From: CAZDKK01 sp964506245
GTDB lineage: Bacteria > Eisenbacteria > RBG-16-71-46 > CAIMUX01 > WJJG01
DNA: 64,000 bases
Assembly (NCBI GenBank): GCA_964506245.1
Contig: CAZDKK010000016.1
Coordinates: 19,296 to 83,295 of the forward strand
Reading direction: 5' to 3'
A program made the translations under genes and the position numbers. Numbering within the stretch: the first letter of the stretch is position 1; every line of letters starts with the position of its first letter. The notes beneath the pieces were generated by a model that saw nothing but the letters and a program-made list of their open reading frames with translations, searched no databases and had not been told where the DNA came from. Positions 34,113-43,071 of this stretch are shown here, piece after piece.

Positions 34113-35498
34113 CTAGGGAGTTCCCGGCCTCCCGACCTGCAGCTCCTTGATCAGGCGGTTGAGGTAGGTGCGCTGCACGCCGAGCATCTCCGCCGCCCGC
34201 GTCTGGTTGCCGCCGGCTCGGGCGAGCGCGCTCTGGATGAGCGCCTTCTTGAAGCCCTCCAGCGCGTCCCGATAGGAAAGCGAGAGCAGATCGGGATCGG
34301 CCGCTGGGCCCCCGGCCGCTGCCACGGGCCGCCCGCCTGCGCTGAGCTCCGGCGGCAGCAGATCGGGCGTGAGCAACTCATCGCGCGCCAACACGACCAT
34401 CCGTTCGACGGCGTTCTTGAGCTGCCGCACGTTTCCCGGCCAGGCGCAGCGCCCCAGAATCGCGAGCGTGGGTTGGGCGAACCGCAATCGCTCGCGCTTC
34501 GTCTCGGTCGCGAACCGCCGCAGGAAGGCCTCCGCCAGCGGGACGATGTCCTCCGGCCGCTCCCGCAGGGGTGGCAGACGCAGCGTGATCACGTTGAGTC
34601 GGTAGAACAAGTCCTCGCGGAAACGGCCGGCCTTCACCTCCTGGGGCAAGTCACGGTTCGTCGCGGCCACGATGCGGCAGTCTACGCGGATCACCTGCGT
34701 TCCGCCGACGCGCTCGAACTCGCCGGATTCCAGGAAGTGCAGGAGCTTCGTCTGCAGTCGCGGGCTGATGTCGCCCACCTCGTCGAGGAACGCCGTGCCA
34801 CCCGAGGCTGCCTCGAGCCGCCCCTCCTTGCGACCGACGGCGCCCGTGAAGGCCCCCTTCTCGTGGCCGAAGAGCGTGGACTCGATCAGCTCGTCGGAGA
34901 TCGCCACGCAGTTGATGTATACAAAGGGTCCGGCCATCCGCGGACTCAACCGGTGAACGTGCTCGGCCAGGACTTGCTTGCCGGTGCCACTCTCGCCCGC
35001 CAGCAGGAGGGTTGTTTCGGAGCGGGCGGCCTGCGCCGCCGTTTCGAGCAACCGGCGCATCACCTCGGACGGCCCGCTCACGAGGCCCCCGCCCGCCGCC
35101 TGCTCCGCCAGCGCCTCGTTGGCCCGCAGGAGCCGGCGCTTCTCGAGCGCGCGGTCGATGACCTTGCGCAAGAGCTCGAAATCGGCCGGCTTGGTGAGGA
35201 AATCGTCGGCCCCGCACTTCATGGCCTCCACCGCCTTCGTGACCGACCCGAAGGCCGTCAACACGACCTTCTGGGCCTGGCACCCGGACTCGCGCAGCTT
35301 GTCGAGCACCGCGCAGCCATCCATGCCGGGCATGGCGAGATCGAGCAGGATCAGATCGAACGCGCTCTGCGCGGTCTGTTCCAGGGCCTCCTCCCCGGAC
35401 GATGCCTGCACGACCTGGTGCCCCCAATAGCGCAGCCGATCGGCCAGGGCGCGGCGCAACGCGTCGTCATCATCCACGATCAGGATCGTTGCCCTCAT
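34113..35498 (-). CDS. NtrC/AtoC-type sigma-54-dependent response regulator
   Basis: The 461-residue protein has a receiver domain with phospho-acceptor Asp53 (LILLDLAMPGMDG) and acidic pair IVDDDDA. The AAA+ domain has Walker A GESGTGKQ, the sigma-54 contact loop GAFTGA (EKGAFTGAVGRKEG), Walker B LDEVGD and the R-finger region. A FIS-type helix-turn-helix forms the C-terminus (GGNQTRAAEMLGVQRTYLNRL). It activates RpoN promoters after phosphorylation. The gene starts 12 nt after the upstream membrane kinase gene with a good Shine-Dalgarno (GGAGGG), which makes that kinase its likely partner. No clear -24/-12 promoter was identified nearby. Confidence 0.93.
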   Translation of the reverse strand: MRATILIVDDDDALRRALADRLRYWGHQVVQASSGEEALEQTAQSAFDLILLDLAMPGMDGCAVLDKLRESGCQAQKVVLTAFGSVTKAVEAMKCGADDFLTKPADFELLRKVIDRALEKRRLLRANEALAEQAAGGGLVSGPSEVMRRLLETAAQAARSETTLLLAGESGTGKQVLAEHVHRLSPRMAGPFVYINCVAISDELIESTLFGHEKGAFTGAVGRKEGRLEAASGGTAFLDEVGDISPRLQTKLLHFLESGEFERVGGTQVIRVDCRIVAATNRDLPQEVKAGRFREDLFYRLNVITLRLPPLRERPEDIVPLAEAFLRRFATETKRERLRFAQPTLAILGRCAWPGNVRQLKNAVERMVVLARDELLTPDLLPPELSAGGRPVAAAGGPAADPDLLSLSYRDALEGFKKALIQSALARAGGNQTRAAEMLGVQRTYLNRLIKELQVGRPGTP

Positions 35499-35510
35499 GG
35501 TGTCTCCCTC

Positions 35511-37949
35511 CTAGGCCGACTCGTTCGACGTCTGCCCCCCGCCCGCTTCGTCCGCCGGCGGCAGGGTGCAGGCGAAGACCGCACCGCCCCCGCCGCGGTC
35601 GCGGGCGGACACCTCGCCGTGCATCAGCTCCACGTAGGACTTGACGATGTAGAGCCCCAGCCCGAATCCCTGCTGCGGAGCGTGCGGGCTCCCCACCCCC
35701 TGGCGGAACCGCTGGAAGAGCAGCTCCGGATCGACGCCGCCCAGACCGGGGCCCCGATCACGGACGGACAGCTCCGGTTGGCCGCGGGGAGCGGGTTCCA
35801 CTCGGATCTCGACGGTTCCTCCGCGCGGGGAGAACTTGATGGCGTTGTCCACCAGGTTGAGAACCACCTCGAGGAGTTTCTCAGCGTTTCCTTGGATGGG
35901 ACGGGGGTCGCGCAGATCGACCTGCAGGATGACGCCCTTCTGCTCGGCCAACGGGCGCAGGGTGGGCAGCGCCTGGTCGATCACGTCGCTCAAGTTCACG
36001 GGGTTCAGATCGATGCGCACGCGACCTTGTTCGAGCCGGCTGATGTCCAGCAGGTTGCTGACCAACCTGTTCAAGTGACTAGCTGATACTTTTACAGACT
36101 GCAGATACTGGGCTTGCCCTTCGCCCAGTGTTCCGGCGATCCCGTCCAGGAGGTTGTCGGTCGACCAGAGAATCGAGGCCAGCGGCGAGCGCAGATCGTG
36201 CGCGACGCGCGACAGGAAATCGCTCTTCAGCCGGTCGAGTTCCTCGGCGCGCCGGCGCGCATCGGCTTCTGCGGCCGCGGTCTGAACAAGTCGAATGCGT
36301 TCCAGCGCCCGCGCCACCTCGCGGGCGGCGTCGGCCAGGAGTCCCAAGTCGGGTTCCACATAGCGCCGTTCGGTTTCCTTGCGGCCGAGGAGGATGGCGC
36401 CGGTCGTCACCGCGTCTACCTGGAGGGGCGCGGCGAGCACGACGCCGGCACGGGCGAAGGCGGCGGGGAGCGGATCAACCTCGATCTCGGGCAGGCTGGT
36501 GGCGCTCGGCGCGGCCGAGGTTCGCGGCGGGAGCGCCACGGCTGCCGTGGACAGGGCGGGCATCAGCTCCGGGGGTACGTTGCCGAAGCCGATCACCTCG
36601 CCCTGTTCTGCGAGTACGACGGCGTGCTTCTGTGGGCGTAGAGTCTCGGCCAGGAACGCATCGGTTACGCGGACCAGGTCGGCCTGAGCGTGGACGCGGG
36701 TCAGACGGCGGGTCAGGGCACCCAGGGCCTGGCCGTATTCGTGGGTCAGCTTGAAGAACGTGCGGTCGACCCCCTGGCCGATGGCCCGGCGCAAGGGCTG
36801 GAACATGACCCCCGCGCCGACGCCGATCGCCATGGCGAGGATGAGCGCCGTCTCCGGCGGAATCCCCTCCACGCGCCGGCCGATGATGACGACGAAGGTG
36901 AGATACAGGCAGACCATCAGTAGTGCGAGGATGGCGTAGATCACGCTGCGTCGAATGATGATGTCGATGTCGAGGAATTGGTAGCGCACTACCGCGAAGA
37001 CATAGGCGATCGGAATCGCCAGCTCAAACACGCGATCGAAGGCCGGGCCGAAGGGTGCCGCGACCCCGAACAGCTCCAGGAGCGTGCGCAGGCAGACGTA
37101 GGGCGTGACGCCGACGGCGAAGCCCCACAGGAGCCACTTCACCTGCGCGCGCTCGCGCGCCAGCTCGAGCCTGCGACCCGCGGTGAACAGGATCACGAAG
37201 CCCGCTAGCACCTGAAGGACCAGGAGTGCGTCGGCGACGGATGCTGGGGCCTTCAAGGCCGCGAAGCGCGGGGGGGCACTCACGCTGAAATAGCGCAGGT
37301 ACGCGATGGCCTGCCAGGTCACGAGCCCGGCGGCCATCGCCCATAGCGCCGGCATGAGCCACCGCGCGCGGTCGAGCACGGGCAGCCGGCGTGGGAAGAT
37401 GAGGGTCAGGTGCACGAAGATGGGCGGCAACACGGCCAGGCATGTGATCTGGAGAAGGCTCGTCAAGGTCATCGGCCAACCCCGGCAGGCCGGGTGATGG
37501 ATGCCGCCGATCATGATCGCCAGGCCGTAGCAGAACGTGCTCCAGAATAGGTCCCGCACCGGTGCCGATGTCGCGCGCGGGGCAAAGAAGAATGTGCTGC
37601 CGATCCAGAAGAGCAGGCCGCTGGCGCAGGTCACGATGAGTCCCGGCAGAGACAGGCTTCTCGGCAGGTTCGCGCTGGCCGACCGTCCCTCGGGGGAGAC
37701 CACGGTCAGGCGCGTGCCAGGTGGGAGGCTCTCCGCGAGGAAGCGCAGCTCGGCGCGCGAGCCGGCCGCCTGTCCACAGAGCGATGGTGGCAGCCCCTCG
37801 CCTTCCAGGTGCACCGGGTAGGCCGTGCCGCTGGGAGGGAAATCGGCGGGCAGGGCCGAGAGCTGGGTCTGCAGGTGGAAGGCCCACACGTAAAGGGGCA
37901 AGCCGACTGCGCAGACTGCGTAGTGAAACCAGGGCCCGACGCGCTTCAT
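35511..37949 (-). CDS. Multi-span membrane histidine kinase with GAF domain
   Basis: The 812-residue kinase has an N-terminal TM helix, an extracytoplasmic segment (about 30-100) and about seven further hydrophobic helices (101-385). These include the signature VRYQFLDIDIIIRRSVIYAIL found in 7TM-type sensor kinases. A GAF-like domain (about 415-555), HisKA with His584 in SRVAHDLRSPLAS, and HATPase_c (NLVDNAIKFSP, DRGPGLGG, FGLGLYI) follow. It is cotranscribed with the NtrC-type regulator (12 nt gap). The signal sensed is unknown. The AT-rich stretch upstream is shared with the divergent secreted-protein gene. Confidence 0.9.
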   Translation of the reverse strand: MKRVGPWFHYAVCAVGLPLYVWAFHLQTQLSALPADFPPSGTAYPVHLEGEGLPPSLCGQAAGSRAELRFLAESLPPGTRLTVVSPEGRSASANLPRSLSLPGLIVTCASGLLFWIGSTFFFAPRATSAPVRDLFWSTFCYGLAIMIGGIHHPACRGWPMTLTSLLQITCLAVLPPIFVHLTLIFPRRLPVLDRARWLMPALWAMAAGLVTWQAIAYLRYFSVSAPPRFAALKAPASVADALLVLQVLAGFVILFTAGRRLELARERAQVKWLLWGFAVGVTPYVCLRTLLELFGVAAPFGPAFDRVFELAIPIAYVFAVVRYQFLDIDIIIRRSVIYAILALLMVCLYLTFVVIIGRRVEGIPPETALILAMAIGVGAGVMFQPLRRAIGQGVDRTFFKLTHEYGQALGALTRRLTRVHAQADLVRVTDAFLAETLRPQKHAVVLAEQGEVIGFGNVPPELMPALSTAAVALPPRTSAAPSATSLPEIEVDPLPAAFARAGVVLAAPLQVDAVTTGAILLGRKETERRYVEPDLGLLADAAREVARALERIRLVQTAAAEADARRRAEELDRLKSDFLSRVAHDLRSPLASILWSTDNLLDGIAGTLGEGQAQYLQSVKVSASHLNRLVSNLLDISRLEQGRVRIDLNPVNLSDVIDQALPTLRPLAEQKGVILQVDLRDPRPIQGNAEKLLEVVLNLVDNAIKFSPRGGTVEIRVEPAPRGQPELSVRDRGPGLGGVDPELLFQRFRQGVGSPHAPQQGFGLGLYIVKSYVELMHGEVSARDRGGGGAVFACTLPPADEAGGGQTSNESA

Positions 37950-38083
37950 CGCTCCATCCCCACGGGTGCGAGCTCAACACCACCGGAACATACGCGCTCG
38001 ACTGCTCCCAGATCGCCCGCGGGCATGCCCGCGGGATCGCCGCATCGATATAAGCCCAAACGGGGCAAATCTTCAACCAGAGC

Positions 38084-38113
38084 TTGAGTTGCGCGCCCGC
38101 GATCGGATACGCT
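38084..38113 (+). promoter_or_regulatory. Sigma70-like promoter of the UGA-containing gene
   Basis: TTGAGT and TACGCT are separated by 18 nt. The -35 matches TTGACA at four positions and the -10 matches TATAAT at three. It lies 57 nt before the ATG. Confidence 0.45.
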
Positions 38114-38170
38114 TGTGGGTGTACACGTGAGAGAGATGGGCAAGTGATCCGATGAAAGGGAGGCACCTCT

Positions 38171-40054
38171 ATGAGAACCCTGTGCGTTTGGCTGACGCTC
38201 GGCTGTCTCGCGCTGCCCGTGCAGGCCCTGGAGCTCGCGGTCAACGGCGGATTCGAGGAGCCGCTTGCCAGCGGCTGGCGCCAGGAGACCCAGGGGAGTG
38301 CCTGGACCATCGATCGCGCGACGACCTACGACCCTGATCCCGACTACGAAGCCTCCGTGCGCCAGAACACGGGGAGCGGATCGGCCAGGCTTTGCCAGGA
38401 CGTCGTCCTGCCTTCGACGGATGTCGAGTTCTCCGTGAGAGCCCGGATCCAGGCCACGGCGACGGCCACCGCCTGGGCGGGCGCGGCCGTGGTCCTGTCC
38501 TACCTGGATCAGTTGGGCAGCCCTCTGGGAGAGACGTACATCTGTGTCAAGACCCTGTACTGCCCTTGGACCGACACGCCGACGACGCACCTGATCTTCG
38601 CGCCGGTCAACACCTGGCACGACTGCGCGTTCAACTTGGCGGACGAGCTGGCCAACCTACCCGGCGTCTCGCCCGCCGCGATTCATTCGGTCCAGGTTTC
38701 GCTCCTCGTACGAGCAGCGGACTGCTGAGGTGCCAGCGAGTACGCGGAGGTCTCCGCGGACAACGTCAGCTTCACCTGCAGCTTCTCTCAGCCCCTCGTC
38801 CGCTACTACGATCGCGCGATTCTCGACGGGGCCGGCAATGGCGATGGCCGGCTCGACGCGGGCGAGACAGCCGACCTCATCGTGCAGCTCAAGAACTACG
38901 GGCCCGCGACGATCGGCGTGACGGCTCAGCTCCAGAGCATCGATCCCTACCTCGAGATCCATCAGGGCACGTCGAGCTATGGCCCAATCGGTTCCGGCGC
39001 TGTCGCCAGCAATGGAGCGAATCCGTTCTCGGTCGGGGCGGCGGCCTATGCCCCGCACGGCCACGTGGCCGAGGCTACGCTCACGGCGTCCTTTCCCGGC
39101 GGTCAGACGGTGTCCCACCTGCACATTCTACTGGGCAAGTGGAACTACCTCGTGTGGGACCCTTCACCTGATGCGTCCAGCGGGCCGGTCATCCACCAGA
39201 CGCTGCACTCGCTGGGGTACGGGGGCACGTTGACATCCCGGTTGCCGGTCGACGACCTGGACGGGTATCAGACGATCTTCGTCAGCCTCGGGATCTACGG
39301 GAACAACTACGTGGTGTCGGCCGGCTCCGCGGAAGGGCCGGCGCTGGTGGCTTTCCTCGAGCAGGGCGGATGCGCCTACTTGGAAGGCAACGACGCGTGG
39401 TACTACGATCCGATATCGGGCGGCTTTGACTTCGGCCCCTACTTCGGTATCGATGGAGTCGCCGACGGCGTGGGCGACCTGAACCGCGTGCTGGGTCAGA
39501 CCGGCACTCTTGCGGCAGGAATGAACTTCGCCTACGCGGGCGAGAACGCGTACATAGACCAGCTGGCACCCATCCAGGCAGGCTTCGCGCTGTTCAGGAA
39601 CAACTCGCCGAGCTACGTGTGTGGTGTGGCGAGTGACCAGGCGATCTACCGGACGGTCGGGACGTCGTTCGAGTTCGGGGGCCTGACCGACGGCGCCGCG
39701 CCTTCGACCCGGGCGGTCCTGGCGCAGGCCATCATGGAGTTCTTCCTGCCCGTCGACCCGCAGGGTGCGGGTGAGGGCGCCTTGCGTGCCGGGCTGACCT
39801 ATCTGGCGCCGGCCCGACCCCAGCCCTGCGTAGGCGAAGCAACATTGCGCTACGGCCTGGCGGCCGGGGGGCTCGTCCACATCGGCCTCTACGATGCGAG
39901 CGGGCGTTGCGTGCGTGTTCTGCTGTCCAGACCGCAGCCGGCCGGGGCCCACGAGCTTGCGGTCGACATGCGCGAGCTGGCCGCGGGGGTCTACTTCATC
40001 CGGTCGCAGCTCGGAGATCGGCTCCTGGCGCGCAAGCTGGTCGTGACGCGATAG
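38171..40054 (+). CDS. Secreted FlgD-tailed protein with in-frame TGA, candidate selenoprotein
   Basis: The ATG follows GGGAGG. Residues 1-20 are a signal peptide (LCVWLTLGCLALPVQA). A carbohydrate-binding-like sandwich follows (LAVNGGFEEPLASGWRQE). Codon 186 (38726-38728) is TGA in RAADC-TGA-GASEYAEV. The same frame then continues 441 codons with no further stop, through coherent protein (DNVSFTC, DGRLDAGETADLIVQLKNYG, a CARF/ABC-like sandwich) to an FlgD-like tail ending LLARKLVVTR. GGTCT begins 20 nt after the TGA in the loop of a predicted hairpin. The product is either a 185-residue truncated protein or, with Sec insertion, a 627-residue exported protein. Cys residues are unusually frequent around the site (YICVKTLYC, WHDC, ADC, FTC). 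A GGA-to-TGA mutation or assembly error remains possible. Confidence 0.7.
38726..38761 (+). promoter_or_regulatory. In-frame UGA plus SECIS-like hairpin
   Basis: The UGA is followed by a hairpin at 38740-38761: CGCGG (38743-38747) pairs with CCGCG (38754-38758), and outer GU/AC pair across a 1x1 mismatch. The six-base loop is AGGUCU, identical to the apical loop of the E. coli fdhF SECIS as I recall it. Twenty nucleotides separate UGA from GGUCU, against 18 in fdhF. No obvious bulged U equivalent to U17 of fdhF is seen. The hairpin lies in coding sequence, so GC-biased codons could also produce such a stem by chance. Confidence 0.5.
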
Positions 40055-40110
40055 GGCTCGCGACCGCGATTCGCCCGAAAGAGCCCGGCGACATCCCGGC
40101 GATCTGTACG

Positions 40111-40140
40111 GTCCGCGAGCGGGGCTGCCCGCTCGTGGAC
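40111..40140. terminator. 13-bp hairpin between convergent genes
   Basis: GTCCGCGAGCGGG pairs with CCCGCTCGTGGAC across a GCTG loop with one G-U pair. It sits between the plus-strand FlgD-tailed gene (stop 40054) and the minus-strand POT gene (stop 40170), so it can serve both. No U-tract is present on either side. Confidence 0.6.
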
Positions 40141-40169
40141 CGCGAGTGCGGCCGATTGACGCAGCGCCG

Positions 40170-41714
40170 TCAAGTCGTCGCTTCGTTGTTCGTACGCTCG
40201 TGCGGCGACACGATCGCCTTGAGCGGCCGGCTGAGAGCCCAGATCGCCAGGCCTGCGGCTACTCCCAGGATGGTGAGCATCATGAAGAAGACCGTACGGG
40301 GCATCTTCTCCCAGAAGGTGCCCAGGAACCCACTGAGGTAGTTGCCGAAGAAGCTCGACAGGAACCAGACCCCCATCATCATCGAGACGATGCGGGCTGG
40401 CGCGACCTTGGTGACGAGGGACAGGCCGATCGGGGACAGGTAGAGCTCGCCGACCGTGAGCACCAAAGTGGTGCCGACCAGCCACATCACGCTGCGGCGA
40501 TCCTCCGGCGCCATGCCCTGCGAACCGATGATCATGATGACGAAGGAGAGGCCGAGCAGGAAGCACCCGATGGCCATCTTGATCACGCTCGAGGGTTCAG
40601 ACCGGCGGCGGGACTGCCAGGCCCAGACGATGTTGAGCAGGGGAGCAAAGGCGAAGATCATCAGCGGGTTGAACGACTGGTACCAGGTGGATGGCATCGT
40701 CCAACCCAGCACGTTCCAGTTGGTGTTTCGGTCGGCCCAGAGCTGCATGGTGTTGCCCTGCTGCTCGTAGACGCCCCAGAAGATGATGTTGAGCGCGCAG
40801 AGCGTGACCAGCGCGCCGACGCGCAGTCGCTCATCGCGCCCCAGGGAGAGCATCCACCGCACGAAGAGGTAGATCAACACCAGCAGCGCCACGAGCAGGA
40901 TCGCGATCCGGAAAGACTTCGCGAGCGCGACCAGCACCGTGGGCAGGCCGACGATCAGAGCGAGCAGGCCGGCTGAAACACCCACGATGTAGACGGCGAT
41001 CGAGCGGGCCGCGACGGGCGCGCTCACGCGCTTGGCCGCCGGCTCCTGGCCGAGGTAGCGCCGGCCGGTGAGGTAGAGGATCAGGCCGAGCACCATGCCC
41101 ACCCCGGCGGCGCCGAAGCCATAGTGCCAGCCGACGGTCTGACCGAGGGTGCCACACACGAGCGGGGAGAAGAACGCACCCAGATTGATGCCCATGTAGA
41201 AGATGGTGAAAGCGCGATCGCGCCGGGGATCGCCCTGCGCGTAGAGGCCACCGACCTGGGTGGAGATGTTCGGCTTGAACGCCCCGTTGCCGAGGATGAG
41301 GAACATCAACGCGAGGAAGAAATAGCGTTCGGCGGCCATGAGGAAGTGGCCGATCGCCATCAACACGGCGCCCAGGACCACGGTTCGGCGCTGGCCGAGG
41401 ACGCGGTCGGCCAGCATTCCGCCGAAGAAGGGCGTCAGGTACACGAAGGCGGTGTAGAGCCCGTAGATCTGCGAAGAGAGCGGCTGGTTCTGGAGCGGCC
41501 CGAAGACGGACTCGAGCACACCTTTGAGGACCGAGAACCCCAGGACCCGCTGGCCGACGTCCGGGCGCAGGAAGAGGTGATCGACCATGTAGAGCACGAG
41601 GAGCGAGCGCATCCCGTAGTAAGAGAAGCGCTCCCACATCTCGGTGAAGAAAAGGACGAACAGGCCCGGGGGATGGCCCAGGATCGTGCGCTGGCGGGCG
41701 GCCGGTGTGTTCAA
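40170..41714 (-). CDS. POT/PTR-family proton-coupled oligopeptide transporter
   Basis: The 514-residue protein has about fourteen hydrophobic helices and the POT signature ExxERFxxYG (EMWERFSYYGMRSLL). Further family motifs are FKPNISTQVGGLY, FTIFYMGINLGAF (PTR2) and a C-terminal ELYLSPIGLSLVTKVAP. It imports di- or tripeptides with protons across the inner membrane. It fits the peptide-releasing enzymes in the window (C25, M16, C1B, PepD). The start is uncertain: TTG 41714 has GGAGG at 10 nt, while GTG 41723 directly abuts that motif. It is convergent to the UGA-containing gene with a shared terminator hairpin. Confidence 0.9.
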   Translation of the reverse strand: MNTPAARQRTILGHPPGLFVLFFTEMWERFSYYGMRSLLVLYMVDHLFLRPDVGQRVLGFSVLKGVLESVFGPLQNQPLSSQIYGLYTAFVYLTPFFGGMLADRVLGQRRTVVLGAVLMAIGHFLMAAERYFFLALMFLILGNGAFKPNISTQVGGLYAQGDPRRDRAFTIFYMGINLGAFFSPLVCGTLGQTVGWHYGFGAAGVGMVLGLILYLTGRRYLGQEPAAKRVSAPVAARSIAVYIVGVSAGLLALIVGLPTVLVALAKSFRIAILLVALLVLIYLFVRWMLSLGRDERLRVGALVTLCALNIIFWGVYEQQGNTMQLWADRNTNWNVLGWTMPSTWYQSFNPLMIFAFAPLLNIVWAWQSRRRSEPSSVIKMAIGCFLLGLSFVIMIIGSQGMAPEDRRSVMWLVGTTLVLTVGELYLSPIGLSLVTKVAPARIVSMMMGVWFLSSFFGNYLSGFLGTFWEKMPRTVFFMMLTILGVAAGLAIWALSRPLKAIVSPHERTNNEATT

Positions 41715-41885
41715 GCTCCGCACTCCTCCCCACGCCCCTTGGCCGGGGCGGATAGACTCGCGGCGCGGCGGCTGGGCTGCCGCGCCGCACACCACGAGGC
41801 GCGGGTCGAGGGTGCCCCGCGCAGCCCTGCCCAGCGACTGCTCCCGATCTTTCCCCCGACGGTCGCCAAACCCCTGCCCGGATCG

Positions 41886-42341
41886 CTACGCGGTCGCGAT
41901 CTGCGACGTGCAGTGCGGGCAGCGCGTAGCCTTGATCGGAATCGACGTCTGGCAGAACGGGCAGTCCTTCGTCGTCGGGACGGCCGGGGCTTCCGGCTCC
42001 TTGCGCCGCAACGCGTTGAGGCTGCGGATCAGCAAGAACACGGCGAAGGCCACGATCAGGAAGCTGATCACAGCGTTGATGAAAACGCCGATGTTGATCG
42101 TGACCGCACCCGCGGCCTTGGCGCTGGCGAGGTTGGCGTAGGGTCCGGCCTGTGCGCCCTTCTTGAGGACGGCGAAGATGTTGGAGAAGTCGACGCCCCC
42201 GAGGAGCATTCCGATCGGCGGCATGATGACATCGTCGACGAGGCTCTTGACGATCGTCCCGAACGCGCCACCGATGATGATACCGACGGCCATGTCGACG
42301 ACGTTGCCTCGCATGGCGAATTCCTTGAACTCCTTGAACAT
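41886..42341 (-). CDS. mscL: MscL large-conductance mechanosensitive channel with zinc-ribbon tail
   Basis: The 151-residue protein has the N-terminal MscL helix FKEFAMRGNVVDMAVGIIIGGAFG (TM1), a periplasmic loop and TM2 (FINAVISFLIVAFAVFLLI). After TM2 the usual cytoplasmic helix is replaced or followed by a rubredoxin-like zinc ribbon with Cys127-x2-Cys130 and Cys141-x2-Cys144 (DCPFCQTSIPIKATRCPHCTSQ). MscL pentamers release solutes during hypo-osmotic shock. Tails of this type occur in some lineages, but their role is unknown. The gene starts 15 nt after a small membrane-protein gene with a strong GGGAGGT and is probably cotranscribed. Confidence 0.93.
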   Translation of the reverse strand: MFKEFKEFAMRGNVVDMAVGIIIGGAFGTIVKSLVDDVIMPPIGMLLGGVDFSNIFAVLKKGAQAGPYANLASAKAAGAVTINIGVFINAVISFLIVAFAVFLLIRSLNALRRKEPEAPAVPTTKDCPFCQTSIPIKATRCPHCTSQIATA

Positions 42342-42356
42342 GTCGTTACCTCCCTG

Positions 42357-42833
42357 TCATGCACCACTTCCCCGCCGCGCCCGCCTGAGCCCCCTCGGCA
42401 GGAGCAGGACCGTGCCTCCCAGCAGCAAGAGCAGACCGGCGATCACCCCGATCCCCCCGGGGCGCCAGTGAATGCTGAGGCCGGCCGGTTTCACGTGGGT
42501 GATGCCGAGATTGATGCCGCGACTCAACTCCTGGAGGCCGCACGCGATGGCCGCGACGGCCACGAGCGCCGCCGCTGCCGGCAGGGGCCAGGCGAGATGG
42601 GGGCGCCGCACGCGCAGAAGGAGCACGAAGGCCGCCAGCAACGCGACGCCGGCCACGACCGCCAGCCAGGCGATACCGCCGAGCCGGGGCCCCGAGACCG
42701 TGGCGCCCAGGCCTGGGCCGCAGGAGAAGCGTGCCCACGGCAGGAAAAAGCAGACGACCAACAGGGCCGCGCCCGCCGGGCCCACGAAGAGGCTCCGGCG
42801 TCGGATGCGGTCGATCCATTGCAGTATGGCCAT
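42357..42833 (-). CDS. Hypothetical four-helix membrane protein
   Basis: The 158-residue protein has about four hydrophobic segments (FVGPAGAALLVVCFFLPWARF; IAWLAVVAGVALLAAFVLLL; WPLPAAAALVAVAAIACG; IGVIAGLLLLLGGTVLLL) separated by short basic loops. No family is recognised. The ATG has GGAG 9 nt upstream. Its stop lies 15 nt before mscL, so the two are likely one operon, which hints at a membrane or osmotic role. Confidence 0.7.
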   Translation of the reverse strand: MAILQWIDRIRRRSLFVGPAGAALLVVCFFLPWARFSCGPGLGATVSGPRLGGIAWLAVVAGVALLAAFVLLLRVRRPHLAWPLPAAAALVAVAAIACGLQELSRGINLGITHVKPAGLSIHWRPGGIGVIAGLLLLLGGTVLLLPRGLRRARRGSGA

Positions 42834-42971
42834 CTTGCGGGCTCCGCCTCCAGGCGCCTCGTGGCCGCGAACCGGGCGGGATCATAGCACCGCTCCCCGC
42901 CGCTCGGCCACGCCTTTGGCGGTCGCCCGGCCTGCGCCGGCGGCCCGTGGGGCACCTGACGCGGGCGACGG

Positions 42972-43001
42972 TTGGTCGGGAAGGCACAAGGGTGGTACGA
43001 T
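42972..43001 (+). promoter_or_regulatory. Promoter-like pair before the nitroreductase-fold gene
   Basis: TTGGTC and TACGAT are separated by 18 nt and end 70 nt before the ATG. The -10 keeps T, A, A and T of the consensus; the -35 keeps TTG only. Confidence 0.4.
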
Positions 43002-43071
43002 CAACGCAGGTCCTGTTCCGATGCCTGTCCTACAGGCCGCGCGGTCGCCACCCAGCCCTGGAGGGAGCAGC

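Noticed and set aside
42472..43071. 200-residue N-terminal extension of the nitroreductase-fold gene
   Set aside because: It overlaps the opposite-strand membrane protein gene and its promoter region, and a clear ribosome-binding site and signal peptide begin at 43072.
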